Shown: positions 11,381 through 21,906 of the stretch, in pieces
Layout of the letters: every line of letters begins with the position of its first letter
How positions within the stretch are numbered: the first letter of the stretch is position 1
NCBI GenBank assembly: GCA_907165135.1
Contig: OU015566.1
Span: forward strand, 3,164,501 to 3,228,500
DNA: 64,000 nucleotides
From: Oikopleura dioica
Taxonomy: Eukaryota; Chordata; Appendicularia; Copelata; Oikopleuridae
Reading direction: 5' to 3'
Position numbers and translations under genes: made by a program
The notes under the pieces: model-generated
What the model was told of the DNA's origin: nothing
The model's input: only the letters and a program-made list of their open reading frames with translations
The model's database searches: none

Positions 11381-12003
11381 TTAACTTACCGGACGAATAA
11401 TATCATTTTCTGACATTACTGAGGTTGAAAAAATTAAATTTTTCCCGTTTCGGCGACAGCTTCTATTTTTCAAAAACTCTTTAGACTCTCGAAGTCTTGT
11501 TGAACGTTGTGGCGGCTCGCTCAAGGAACTCGTATTCATTCTTGATTCTCCAAGCTCTAACGGAGAGATATTTTCTTCAAGAATATCTTCATCGGCTAGT
11601 GACGGCTTGAGTGAACCGATTTTTTCATTGAGTTTCATATTTCGAACTTCACTTTGAGCAAGAGCTAGGATTATTTCTTTAATATTGTAAATAAACTTCG
11701 ACTTACAAGCTTTCAGGCTTTTTATTTCCTGATTCTTTGACATGAGCTGCTGCTCAAGGCTCATAATATGTGATTTTAAAGAGGATAATTCCGCGATAAA
11801 ACCATCAATATTCTTAAAAATTGGCTCGCTAATTGACTGAATATCTTCGTCTTCATTCATGAGACCTAAACTAAGAGTAATATTTTCGATTTTATACATT
11901 TGTGCTTACTCTTGACTAGTTTGCCTTCGAAGAAATCACCAGGAAGACTTTCGGTTATTTCAGATTCCGAAGCAATACTGAAATAATCGCTTGATTTATG
12001 CAT
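11381..12003 (-). CDS. Coiled-coil protein, function unknown
   Basis: The start ATG at 12001-12003 lies a few bases after a strong acceptor (poly-T then TTCTTAG), which is consistent with trans-splicing or a 5' UTR exon. Three exons join: MHKSSDYFSIASESEITESL.. to a helical segment (IAELSSLKSHIMSLEQQLMS) and a Ser-rich basic tail (PPQRSTRLRE). The first intron ends at TTTAG before GTCTCATG. The second (GTAAGTCG..CCTAG, 42 nt) is a multiple of three with no stop, so it can be retained without breaking the frame. The stop is TAA at 11381-11383, and TTTATT at 11335-11340 (AATAAA on this strand) is the likely poly(A) signal. A GT..AG option at the stop would extend the tail slightly. Confidence 0.6.
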
Positions 12004-12249
12004 CTCTCTAAGAAAAAAAAACCAAAACTGTTTTCTGAGTAGCGCAACGCCGGAGTTTTCAAAATTTGAAAAAAAATCCGGGATTTTTTTTTTTGATTTT
12101 GAAACATTGTAAATTTGTGAAGTAAACATCGCGGGTTCCCAAAAGGTTTTTTCGATAAACAAGAAAAATAGGCAATCCAAAAATCCATCGCAAGAACAGT
12201 AAAGGACCTAGTCGAATCTGTCAACCAAATTCATGAGTCCATCGAAGAA
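12004..12249. promoter_or_regulatory. Divergent promoter interval
   Basis: Only about 150-250 bp separate two divergently oriented genes. The plus-strand gene may start at ATG 12250 or use coding sequence from an acceptor at about 12172 (AAAAATAG). No motif was identified. Confidence 0.3.
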
Positions 12250-13490
12250 ATGAACAAATCTGCTACGGCAATGGGAGCAAAAGTCGAAAGCTTCGCCCTT
12301 CGAATGCGAATGGAAAAACTCGCTCCCGGCGCTGTCAAAGGCTTGTTAGCAGCAGGCAAGCAGGAGCCTCCCCCTCAATCCGGAGTTTCGAAGAAAGAAA
12401 TCAACGAAATTCAAGCAGCGCTGAAAGGAATGAAAGTCATGGGCAATTTTCAAAGCGCCAGCATGCAGAAAATCAATCAACAGAATGCCAAGATGTAAGT
12501 CCTTGACAAAAGGAGCTCTTAGGCTCCTTTGGCCGTCACTTGATTGTTTAAATTCTTGATTCTAGAGAGGCGCGGATCGACAATTTAGAACGCAACTTTT
12601 CGAAACAAACTCAGCAGATTCAAGACACCCTTCGTTCTGGCAAGAAATTTGGCGGGAAACTTTCTCGTTGGCAAGCTCTTACAGTAAGACTGAAGCGCAA
12701 TAAGAGAGATTATATTTTGTATAGAGAAGATTGGACTCGATTATCTCGATTCCGCTGATGGAAAATCGAACTGCTCCTGTTGACTCGAATGAATTTCCGA
12801 TTAGGAGAGACAGATTGCTTCAGACCGTCGAAAAATTGCATCGGACTTGGATGATCAAATTTGAAATCAGGAGCTGTCCTCATTCGCTTGTTATTGGCTC
12901 CTTTTTGGGCATATTAATGAAGGCAGTAAAAGACCATTAGCGGCTGGAATAGGCCTTGGAAGCGTGCTGAGATTTACCCTTGGTCAAGATCGAACGAATT
13001 ATGGCGACAGAGCTCCAGTTTCGGGTTCGAAATCGAACTTTTCAAAGACTTAGGGGACAGCTCGAACCCAGAAACCAGCTGTTTGGTTCAATAGCTATCG
13101 GATGGCTCTTCAATTTTCGAACGCTGTCAATGGAAATCTGGACAAGCAATATCGAAATCCTCAGAAATGCGCTATCCCGATGAAGGAATGGAGCTCCATA
13201 GAACTTGCCCAAGGACCTGGTTAACCATAATTCTCGAGAGAAAAAATGGAACTGATGTCTAATCAGGGAGAAAGTTGAGGACTCAAATGGGATCTTTTAT
13301 TCGATACGAATAAATGACATTCTTGTGCATATTGAAGAAAACAAGGATCCCCGAGCTTTTGAAAATGTCAAAGTTTTTGCAGGTAAGAATTTAAACATGC
13401 TCGCCGCTGATTGGCTCTTTTTAAGGGGACCCATGGTACCGACCAGCAAAATGTTTCATGAGAAACTTTTCTGTGAGAACTCCTGCGTGA
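12250..13490 (+). CDS. Protein with helical N-terminus and a FENVKVFAG-DPWY extracellular-type domain
   Basis: Exons join through short introns: 12250-12496, a middle exon (IDNLERNFSKQTQQIQDTL), 12726-12869, a GA..AG intron, then RFTLGQDRTNYGDRAP, a GT..AG intron, QKPAVWFNSYRMALQFSNAV, and the final NGIFYSIRINDILVHIEE with FENVKVFAG joined to DPWYRPAKCFMRNFSV. I recognise the conserved phrases (GDR.P..WF, W.SIE, ENVKV.A.DPWY.P) from uncharacterised secreted or matrix proteins of marine invertebrates. No enzymatic role is known to me. The N-terminal ~110 residues are helical (IQAALKGMKVMGNFQSASMQ). No signal peptide was found, so the true first exon may lie upstream. AATAAA follows the stop at 13491 and again at 13514. 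Confidence 0.6.
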
Positions 13491-13515
13491 ATAAAATGAA
13501 CAAAACTTTTGTTAA

Positions 13516-14099
13516 ATAAATATTGTATTTACAGGGAAAAAGATACAGTGAAATATTTACGATTCTCAATTGATATTTGCTTTGAACTGTCAATTGATAA
13601 GTTATGAATCTCTCTTCGCAATTTTTGCATGTTCATTTTTGTACAAGCGGCTTTCCAAAAAATTCCAATCGGGAAGATTTTGTTCTTTTTTTTTCGTGAT
13701 TTGTTCAAAATTATTTGCAAAGTGGTGGGTTCAATTGTTGAGTATTCGCGTCTAAATTATTTTTAGCTGAATTCGAATTTGGGAAATTAAGGGTGTACCT
13801 CGCCAAAGACCATTTTTGCACTGTGGTTTTGCATTGGTCTTTTGTTTGTTTCTCGGACATCGTCGGACAACGGCGAGGGTGGTTTTAACTGGGTTTTTCT
13901 TTGCGCCAACTCGCTAGAATAAAAATTTCAGTTTGCGAACTTTAGCGAATTACGTCAGTATTACAGTGAAAATCGTTAATATCGCACATGTCATTGCAAA
14001 ATTTTAAACCGCTTTGACCGGAACTCTCAAAAACCACCAGACATCTTGAAAACAACATGTTTTTTATTTGACATCAAAGAAGAGTACCGCCGTTTTTTG
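13516..14099. other. Non-coding interval
   Basis: No gene recognised. It carries the phrase TTAAGGGTGTACC near 13788, similar to TTAAGGGTGTC at 4428 and 32480, which may mark a degraded repeat. Confidence 0.3.
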
Positions 14100-14362
14100 G
14101 GGGTGGCGTCTGGAATCGACAAAAAAATTCCGACAAAAATTTTCAAAAAATAGACACTTCAGAAAAAATACTCTTAAAATTTTTTGAGAAGATTTTTTTC
14201 TTAAAACTATGCAGAAATGGCCTTCTTAGGCCACAATGGACATTTCTAGGCAGTTTTGAGAAATGTTCGTTAGCGCAGCAGGTAATGGTGGGCGATTGAA
14301 ATGTACATGAAAAAATTTAAAATTTTTGTCGGGATTTTTTTGTCGGTTCCAGACACCTCCCC
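14100..14362. mobile_element. MITE, family 1 (GGAGGTGTCAGGAACC), copy 1
   Basis: It starts GGGGTGGCGTCTGGAATCGA and ends in the inverse of GGGGAGGTGTCTGGAACCGA. It is flanked by the 8-bp direct repeat GTTTTTTG (14092-14099, 14363-14370). Subterminal sequence is built of AAAAATTCCGACAAAAATTT. There is no coding capacity. Three more copies are at 18484, 19192 and 25153. Confidence 0.75.
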
Positions 14363-14431
14363 GTTTTTTGCACTTGCCCAACCTTGTCACATTTTTTTTA
14401 ACAGTCAGTCTGCTTTTTAGACTGTATTTAA

Positions 14432-15112
14432 GGGGGTCCCCCACGATTTTTCGATTTTGCGAATTAGATTTTTTTCTCTTCAGATCTAAATTCCTCATGG
14501 AAAAAGCTGCAAAAAAGGTCCCTAGCTTTTTTCAATTCTTGTAGAAAAAAGTGTCTTAAATCGACCTTAAAGTGTGCAATTTTGCTGCATCTTCATAAAA
14601 ATTTAAGAATCAACCCTTTTTTATAGTTGCCTAGGGGTCGCACATGGCACATTTTTAGAAAGCCTATGAGCTCAGCTTTCTGTAAATACCCGACAAAATG
14701 GGTTTGGGTTATGCCCTGAGGCTAATTCACATCGTTGAAAATTCCGAAAGCGTACATTTTTTTGATCGTCTCTGTTACATAATCATTTTTTGGAAATTGA
14801 GAAAACTGAGAGACGCTTCATTAGATTAGTGTTAGAGCTTTCAGAAACAGCAAGAAAAAAAATTTTTGTAACCTAAATTTTTGAAGTAATCTCAGGTGAA
14901 AAAATGGCCAAAAACGCGATTTTCTGCGAGATGCTCTCTTTCTCGGCGCCGTTGCGCGAGATGTAGTTGGATTTAACAAAATCTGAGATACGCTTCACTA
15001 GATCTGGGTTTGATCTACTTATACGTGAAAAATTTTTTGGAAAATATAAGTCGGTGTCGGCGTGAGCGCCGGTCGAAAATGGCCAATTTCGGAAAAATCG
15101 TTGGGGACCCCC
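14432..15112. mobile_element. TTAA-flanked inverted-repeat element (piggyBac-type MITE candidate)
   Basis: A ~21-bp terminal inverted repeat, GGGGTCCCC(C/A)ACGATTTTTC preceded by one more G, bounds 681 bp. It is flanked on both sides by TTAA (14428-14431, 15113-15116). TTAA target duplication is the piggyBac hallmark. The interior shows no open frame. Confidence 0.7.
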
Positions 15113-15187
15113 TTAATGATTTTCTAATTGGGTCAAAAATGTAAAAACCTAGTAAAAATCTGACCGAAATGAGTATTAAGAATGTTT

Positions 15188-18100
15188 TTAGATGTTTTCT
15201 AAACCGTTTTTTCTTACCCTGAATTTGACTCTTTTTCCAAGCTGCTTCGAGTAGATACTTTCGTCGCATTCATAAACGCAGTGGCACTTCTGCCTGTTCG
15301 TCCATCCCATCGAGCTAACCTTTCCGTTTCCCTTTGCCTCCATTTTCGCGCATTGTTGAATTCCTAGTGTTTCACCAGGAACAAGTCCTTTACCTGTGCA
15401 GCTGAGTTTCTGGCCAGCGGGGCATTTTGCCCGACAAACCTGACCATTTCCGAATTGATTGCCATTCATTGGTCTCCAGCCGCTCAGATGACTGCATTCG
15501 ATTTCGCCAGAAGTTGGTCCTTGAAGAATTCTTGGCCTATTGCAGCTTTTGCACAAAACCTGAAAATTTCATTTTCTGACCTTTTTTCTTCAAAGAGTTA
15601 CCTTGGTAGTTCCGTGCCAATTTCCATCAGCCCCACAAGTCAAGCCATCACCACCGACTGGAATCGCTGTCTCATGCCATTTCTTACATTCTGGCTCACA
15701 AAGCGTCCCTTCAGGAACAAAACCGCCTCTGGTATCTCTGCACATCCAGTTGTAAAACTCGCTGACGGGCAATTCTGACATGTTGCATCCGCTTGGGACG
15801 CAATCGCAGCCGCCGTAGGGGATGTCAGTATGGTCGTGGGTGAAGAACACGTGACCGTCGACGGCATTGCATCGAGCGGTTTTGGAAAGAAGGTCGCCGG
15901 AGGAACATTTTAACTCGAAGTTGGCTGGACAGGTGGGGATGCAAAAGTCGCCCTGGTCGACATCGCCGAATGCGTTATCGCCTTTTTCGAGTTCGATAAG
16001 AGCCAAATTAGATCAAAAAAGGAAAAACTAAAAGAAGAAATTATCAAACACTGTCCTAAACAAGTCCAATTTCCAGCGCTCAGCCAAGGAAGATCAAATT
16101 CCGAGCACTTCTGATCTTCATCAAGATAGTCGTCCTCCCAACTAGTCGCGTTTCCTGTTGAGTTTCCATTGAGCATGTCATCGACTTGCCAGTGGATTCC
16201 AGAAGGAGGAGCGAAAGTTGTCGTCATGTCGAACTCGTTGCTACGGTCAAGGCAGTTGGGTATGTAGTTGACGGGATCCCACTCGTTGATTTGATCGTTG
16301 TAGGTTAACCAACCGGATGCTGAAGAAAATGGGTTGATTTTTGGGTCGAAAAACGGGTCTTTTTTTACCTTCGTTGGCGCATTGTCCCGGCGCAAAGTTT
16401 CCAAAAGAGTAAGCACTATCCGATCCGAGCGTTCTCCCGAGAATCCAAAATCCCATCCTGTCATTCAAATAAATGACCTTGGAACTGCTCGGCGATCGGT
16501 ACCATTTTTGCCCTGCCCAGGTTCCTTGTTCTTCAAAAACTTCGCCTCCAAACTCCCATTTTTGCAGCAGTTTTCTTCGCAGCCCATTTCATCCGAGCCG
16601 TCAGTGCAATCAGCGAACCCATCGCATCGGCGAGAGGCAAAGTATTGTTCTCCGCCGCTGTTGCACATTTCCAGCTCGTTGCCGCAAGTAGGATCGCAGC
16701 CGTAACTCTTGCAGATGCCCATCATGTCTTTTGTCGTCGGACGAAGTCGTTGGCCATTCGTGATCGGATTCAAGCCGCTTTTGAGCGTCAGAGTCGGGCC
16801 GTTACCATTCGAAAAAGCATCGGTCGAGTAATGCATTACGCTGTTGATATCGTAGCCGATGAAATTATCAGAAAACTGGTTCATGGAAATCTTGGAGAAA
16901 TCCGAGGCATGTCCGTTTCGGATGTTTTCCCAGTGGATGTCGACGAAGTTGTCTCGATCGGGTCGCTGATGCTCGTGGAGAAAACCAAGCGCGTGGAAGA
17001 ATTCGTGAAGGGATCGGCCGAGAGTATGGCAGCCAGAACCAAGACTGATTGAGGTGATAAGAAGACTTGGAAATAGAGAAATTCGACATTTTTGATACAA
17101 AAATATTGTCCAAATTTCGACAAAAAAAAACGGATTTTTTCGACAATTTTTTTTCTGAAATCTGATTGGCCAAATTTGATTGGTCAAAAATGTCGATATT
17201 TTGGTCAAATTCATTATTTTTATTTTGCCGATTTTAGCCCCTTTTCAAGAAACCTGATGTTATGAAGTTTTCTCTATCATTTTTCGGGGATTAAAAAAGG
17301 TATCGCCCAACGCTTTAGATAAATGAAAACCCCTCTCTGAAAGCAACCCTCTCGCGAATTGAACGTGTCTAGTACCAGTTTTACGAAAAACGGCTTCTCG
17401 ACTGCCGCAGCTCACATTCCGAAGAGCCATTCCGCGGACATAATCTCTGTCAATTATTGAGCAACGTTGGCGATTAAATTTTTTGAAGAAAAATCCCTGA
17501 AAATTTCAAAAATCCCTAAAACTCGAAAATTATTGCTTACGTCGAGATTTTATGACGAAAACCGAATTTTACATTGAACTTCATTTTATGGATTTTTTTC
17601 TGTTTCTTAACAGACGTGAAAACCCGCCTTTATCTCGAGTATTTTCATGCAAAGTGAACGTAAAGGCGCAGCTTTAGCGCCGATTACGGAAAAAACGTTG
17701 TCAAAGTTTACGCGATTGGATCCAGCTCGTCCAGAATGCGTGAGGCATACTCTGCTGTGAAAACATGATATCAGCGCCTATCACGCTGCGAGAAAAACAA
17801 AATTCGAAGGCAAGGGGTTATTTCGATGAATTTTTTATCGAAGCGTTTTTTTTGATTGGACAAAAAAGATAATCATCAAAAAGCTAGAAAACCTGTTAGA
17901 TTTTATGTTTCTCAAAGCTAAATTTCGTGCTTATCCCTAGAACATGTTAAATCCTCCTCCCGTTAGCGCCCGAAATTATAAATTCTACAACCCCTTCAAC
18001 CAAATTTTCGCAGCTTTTCGAGTCTAAGGTGGCCCAAAATTTACAAACAGAACGAAAAATTTACACAATCGGCTGGTTTTTGAGGTGGAAATTCTATTCG

Positions 18101-21100
18101 ATTGAATATTATGCGACTGTGGCATGGGCGAAATTCGCAAATGAATTCGATTTGTTTTCAAATTTCCCATTTTTTTTTTTACGAAAAATACACAAAAACT
18201 TTCTTGGATTTGAAGAAGATCACGTTGTTTTTTTAGAGAAAATTCGGTATCCGACCGCGAAGATAATATGAGCCGCAATAGATACGTCAGCCGGAAAATA
18301 TATTATCAAATAGATTTTGATCGATTTCCACTCCGGAAACATAAAGTCGGAAATATGTCCAAATTTCATGAAAAAGCATGCATCATGTTTTCTTTTTAAC
18401 CCCATTGGTCATTTGTGTCCAAAGTGGACATTTTAAATTTTTATTTTTCACGATTATCGCTTAAAAAATTTGGGTCCCCAAGTTAGGAGATGTCAGGAAA
18501 CAACAAAAATCCCGGCAAATTTCGCTTGAAAATTTTCGACAAATCAGAAGCCTGGATTCCCCAAACGAGCCAATCAGAAGCCAAGTAGCCACCCACGCAT
18601 AATTTTTCGATATTTTTTGCCGAACCCTAAAGAATTGGCGGAAAAAAAACGAAAACTGAATTATCAGAAAATTCAACTGATAACGATTTTATCACCCTTT
18701 CCTAATCAACTGTTCTTTATGAAGCTTTCCAATATAACTCCAGCAACCGGACTGGGCACCAATGATTTTCAACCTAGCGCCGTTGAACGAGTCCGAATCG
18801 TCTTCTTTAAAAACGATGCACTTTTTCGTCTCCGAGTTGAACCAGTCCAAGTGCTCGCGAATCGAGTTCTTCGTCGATTGAGAAAAGCCAAATTCAGCGA
18901 TCGAGCCGAATTTGAAGGGAACTTGGTAGACGCCGTTTATCTTCTTTTCTTTCCACCTGAAGGAAAAAGGTATGAAACGAACGAATGATAAGATATGCAA
19001 TGAAGAATTTATAATTCGACCTTGGGAAGATGATAAAAATCTTGAAATAATATATTTTGCGGAGAGGGCGAGGTAAGAATATGCTCATAAAAATAACACA
19101 AAAACTGATGATTCGTCGATTTTTTAATCAGCAAGAGTATCGATAATTTTGAAATATACGACGGTTTTTCAGAAAATTCTCGACTAGAAAATTGGAGGTG
19201 TCAGGAAGCGACAAAATTTCGACAAATTTTGCGTAGAAATTTTCAACCAATAAGATGCCTGGATTTGGTACACCGGCCAATCAGCAGCCGAGTAGCCGCC
19301 CACGCAAAATTTGTCGAAATTTTTTGTCGGTTCCCGATACCACCACCTAGAAAAATGCTACTTTTTTCGACTTACTGAGGTGCATTTTTCTGATTTGATC
19401 TTGCCATCAATCCATTTTCATCTCTCCTTCTCGGTCTTGAAATTTCATCAGGTCTTCTTTGAACATGTCGAGCTGGAACATTCTCGCCATCGAGTCGTCT
19501 TTGTCGAGCTTGCCAAGGAGTCATGATCACCTTTTCAAAATCCGTCTTGAAGGGCACTTGTACTGGACTACTGTCTGATGATAGGAAGAATCGCTGCATG
19601 CCTAAAAATAATTTTTACTAAGAGTTTCTAAGTTTGGTAGATTTCAAGAGTTCTCAAGAATTTGTGATTTTATCATAACATTTTCGGGTATCATGTAAGT
19701 GCCCTTGAATCTGGATGTTTTTGATAAGCCGGAAAGCGGAAAAAATTAGCTGAACCTGATCAAAAAGCAAGACATCTGTGATGGATTTGTACTTGTACCT
19801 AACACGTACGCCGAGCGAACTTTTAACGAATGAAAATGAAAAGATTGCAAAAAATATACATTGTCTGGAAAGTCGACATCTGAATTGGGATAAAGAAAAA
19901 TTTTCGAATTTTTCAAAAAAAATAAAACTCAATAAAAGCAAAATAAAATTTGAAATTATGCTTTTCGAAAATAAAAATTCGAAATTTATTGTTTTTACAA
20001 ACCTAAAAATCAATCCTAACCCTAGCGAAAGTTATCTGTTTTTCATGAGTTTTCATGAAAAACTACTATAAGACTGAAAAATTGCTGTTAAAAAGAACGT
20101 TATGAACATTGTTTTCAACAAGTTTCAATCATCGTCAAAATTCACATTTTCTACTCACGTCTCGTGCTCGCTGGCTCGGGCGGAATGCATCTCGGCTTGT
20201 ACAAGGACCGCTTTGGTTGCCATTGACATCTGTTTCGCGGAACACCACTGAATTCGATTTGAAGGAGATATATTTGTAAACTTTCACGCCACTTTTCGAA
20301 ACGGTCCAAAATCTCGTCATACCCATTCAATTCGTAAAAAAATTGAACAGTATCTCAGATTCATGATCATCATAATCCGAGCAAGACAGAATTTTTTGCT
20401 AAAACTAGTGGTTGTACCGCTAACACGTGATCTCTTATCAATCGGATTCAAGTAATCCGGGGATTACTTACTCATACTCAGGATAATCGTTTGAGCCCTT
20501 TTTCAATGCTGACTATTTTTTGAGATTTTGACATATCTTTTTAGGCTTTTCATTAATTTAAATAATCGTGAATTTATGACTCTTATGAAAGTTATGATTT
20601 ATGAAACCTGAGTCAGGGTTTGAATGATCTTCTATGAAAAGCCGCTCTGCGGCTTATTTTAAACGAAGCCGCAAGCGGCTTCGCAGAATGACTATTTCGA
20701 TCAATTTTTTTAATTCGGATATGAGAGCTTTCCGAAAATTAGTGGAGCGATTTCGCTCTGACAGGAATTTGACAGATGTGGAGTGCGCGTTCTCGAGAAG
20801 AACTTTCTCACTAACGTAAGCTCCGATATTGGAGATGTCAGCGATTTTTTATATTTTTGTGGACTCACCTAAATCTGGTGCAGGAGCAAGTGACTTCTGG
20901 AATAGACGGCGTGTAATCATCTGGGCAGGTGACTTGGCACTTCGAGGAGTCGGTCAGTTCGTCTGGGCACGAGAAATTTACACGGCTAGAAAAACGTGTA
21001 ACAGGGGTTAATTGAGAGAGGGAGAGATGTTCTCATGAAGATCGCTTATCCGAGGCGAAAAATCTCTAGAAAAATTGATGAAAAATGTGAAGCCGCTTGC

Positions 21101-21906
21101 GGGTTCGAGCCGAAAGAAGTAAATTTTTTTCTGGGCTCGAAGCCGCAATTTAAGCCGCGCTTTTTTCGACTCGAAACCGCAAGCTGCTTCTCGATTTTCA
21201 TCATTTTTTCTAGAAGAAAGAAATCTTATGTAAAGAGACAAATGTAAAAGAGGATTTGGCAGATGAGCCTCTCCGATTTGATTTTGTGAGTGAGAGCGGC
21301 CACTCGCCGCGGCGCATCTGCCGAAAAAGCAGATTAGAAAGAAGCATTTTTGTTTGTGCGACCTTGAGAGACGCGTACTTATCGCTTTTATCGAATCATA
21401 AATATGCAGGTCTTTTGGATCATGCTTTCAAAGAAATCAAAAATTGCAAAAAAAAAATAATATTTTATGATTTCTGAATCGTTACTCATTTCAATCTTTT
21501 GCTCCGCAGCCTGCGTTAAAACCTGAGTCAGGGTTCATGAAAGATTTTCAAGACCCTGATTCAGGCTTTTTCTCAAGCTTCATCCTAACCTGTGTCGAAA
21601 ACCTGAGTCAGGGTTCCAAAAAGATTTTCAGATTCCTGACTCAGGTTTTCCTCAAGCTACATCCGACCTGTGAAGAAAACCAGAGTCAGGTTTCTGAAAA
21701 TGCTTTGACAAAACCTGACTCAGGTTTCCAACACAGGTTCCCGAAGTGTTGTTCCAAGGGTTTTTTTGTTTGTCCTTTAACTCCATTATTTCTTACCTTG
21801 ATAAGTTTTTGAACCACTGATCCGGCTTTCTACACTGAGTATTTGTAGCTATGTCGCTTCCATGAACTGAGCTTGCGGCAAGTGCCAGTAGTTTTAGCTT
21901 TACCAT
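15188..21906 (-). CDS. Astacin-family zinc metalloprotease with Cys-rich, LDLa and further modules
   Basis: This is a multi-exon gene of about 6.7 kb. The signal peptide (MVKLKLLALAASS) starts at 21904-21906. A Cys-rich module (NFSCPDELTDSSKCQVTCP) at 20880-20990 and further short exons follow. The catalytic domain begins NGVYQVPFKFG (18950), passes CWSYIG (18740) and, after a ~1.65-kb intron, reads HEFFHALGFLHE with the zinc-binding HExxHxxGxxH motif. The Met-turn is SVMHYS. An LDLa module (RCDGFADCTDGSDEMGC) follows, then a Trp-rich segment, then several Cys-rich modules (CPANFELKC, CRAKCPAGQKLSC). Just after the LDLa the frame shifts at an A5 run (16559-16563); a tiny intron or a single-base change would explain it. 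A GA..AG intron lies near 15980-16060. The final codons read through a consensus donor (AGG|GTAAGA), so a further 3' exon is possible. It is probably secreted; the substrate is unknown. Confidence 0.75.
18484..18628. mobile_element. Degenerate MITE, family 1, copy 2
   Basis: The left end TAGGAGATGTCAGGAAACAA and the internal CAATCAGAAGCCAAGTAGCC..CACGCATAATTTTTCG match copies 3 and 4. The right terminus has diverged. It lies in the long astacin intron. Confidence 0.55.
19192..19346. mobile_element. MITE, family 1, copy 3
   Basis: A 155-bp palindrome-like element, left end TTGGAGGTGTCAGGAAGCGA, with a matching inverted right end, flanked by the 8-bp direct repeat CTAGAAAA (19184-19191, 19347-19354). 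It lies in an astacin intron. Confidence 0.75.
21045..21222. repeat. Inverted-repeat element with AAGCCGC arms
   Basis: The left arm TCTAGAAAAATTGATGAAAA with GAAGCCGCTTGCGGGTTCGA is matched in inverse by CCGCAAGCTGCTTCTCG and ATTTTCATCATTTTTTCTAGA on the right. Related AAGCCGC palindromes occur at 20638-20690. It lies in an intron of the astacin gene. Confidence 0.55.
21500..21745. repeat. Imperfect tandem repeats carrying CCTGAGTCAGG palindromes
   Basis: About four units of 60-80 bp each contain an ACCTGAGTCAGGTTT-like palindrome and TTTTCAAGA or TTTCTCAAGCT spacers. A single related copy lies at 20605-20625. It is within the first intron of the astacin gene. Confidence 0.6.

Noticed and set aside
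11855-11920. Plus-strand signal-peptide-like frame (MRPKLRVIFSILYICAYS)
   Set aside because: It lies antisense across an intron of the minus-strand coiled-coil gene, stops at once and has no donor that leads to the next plus-strand gene.
13200-13275. Apparent frame break between IELAQG and EDSNGIF
   Set aside because: A GT..AG intron from GTTAACC to GAGAAAG restores phase; no frameshift is required.
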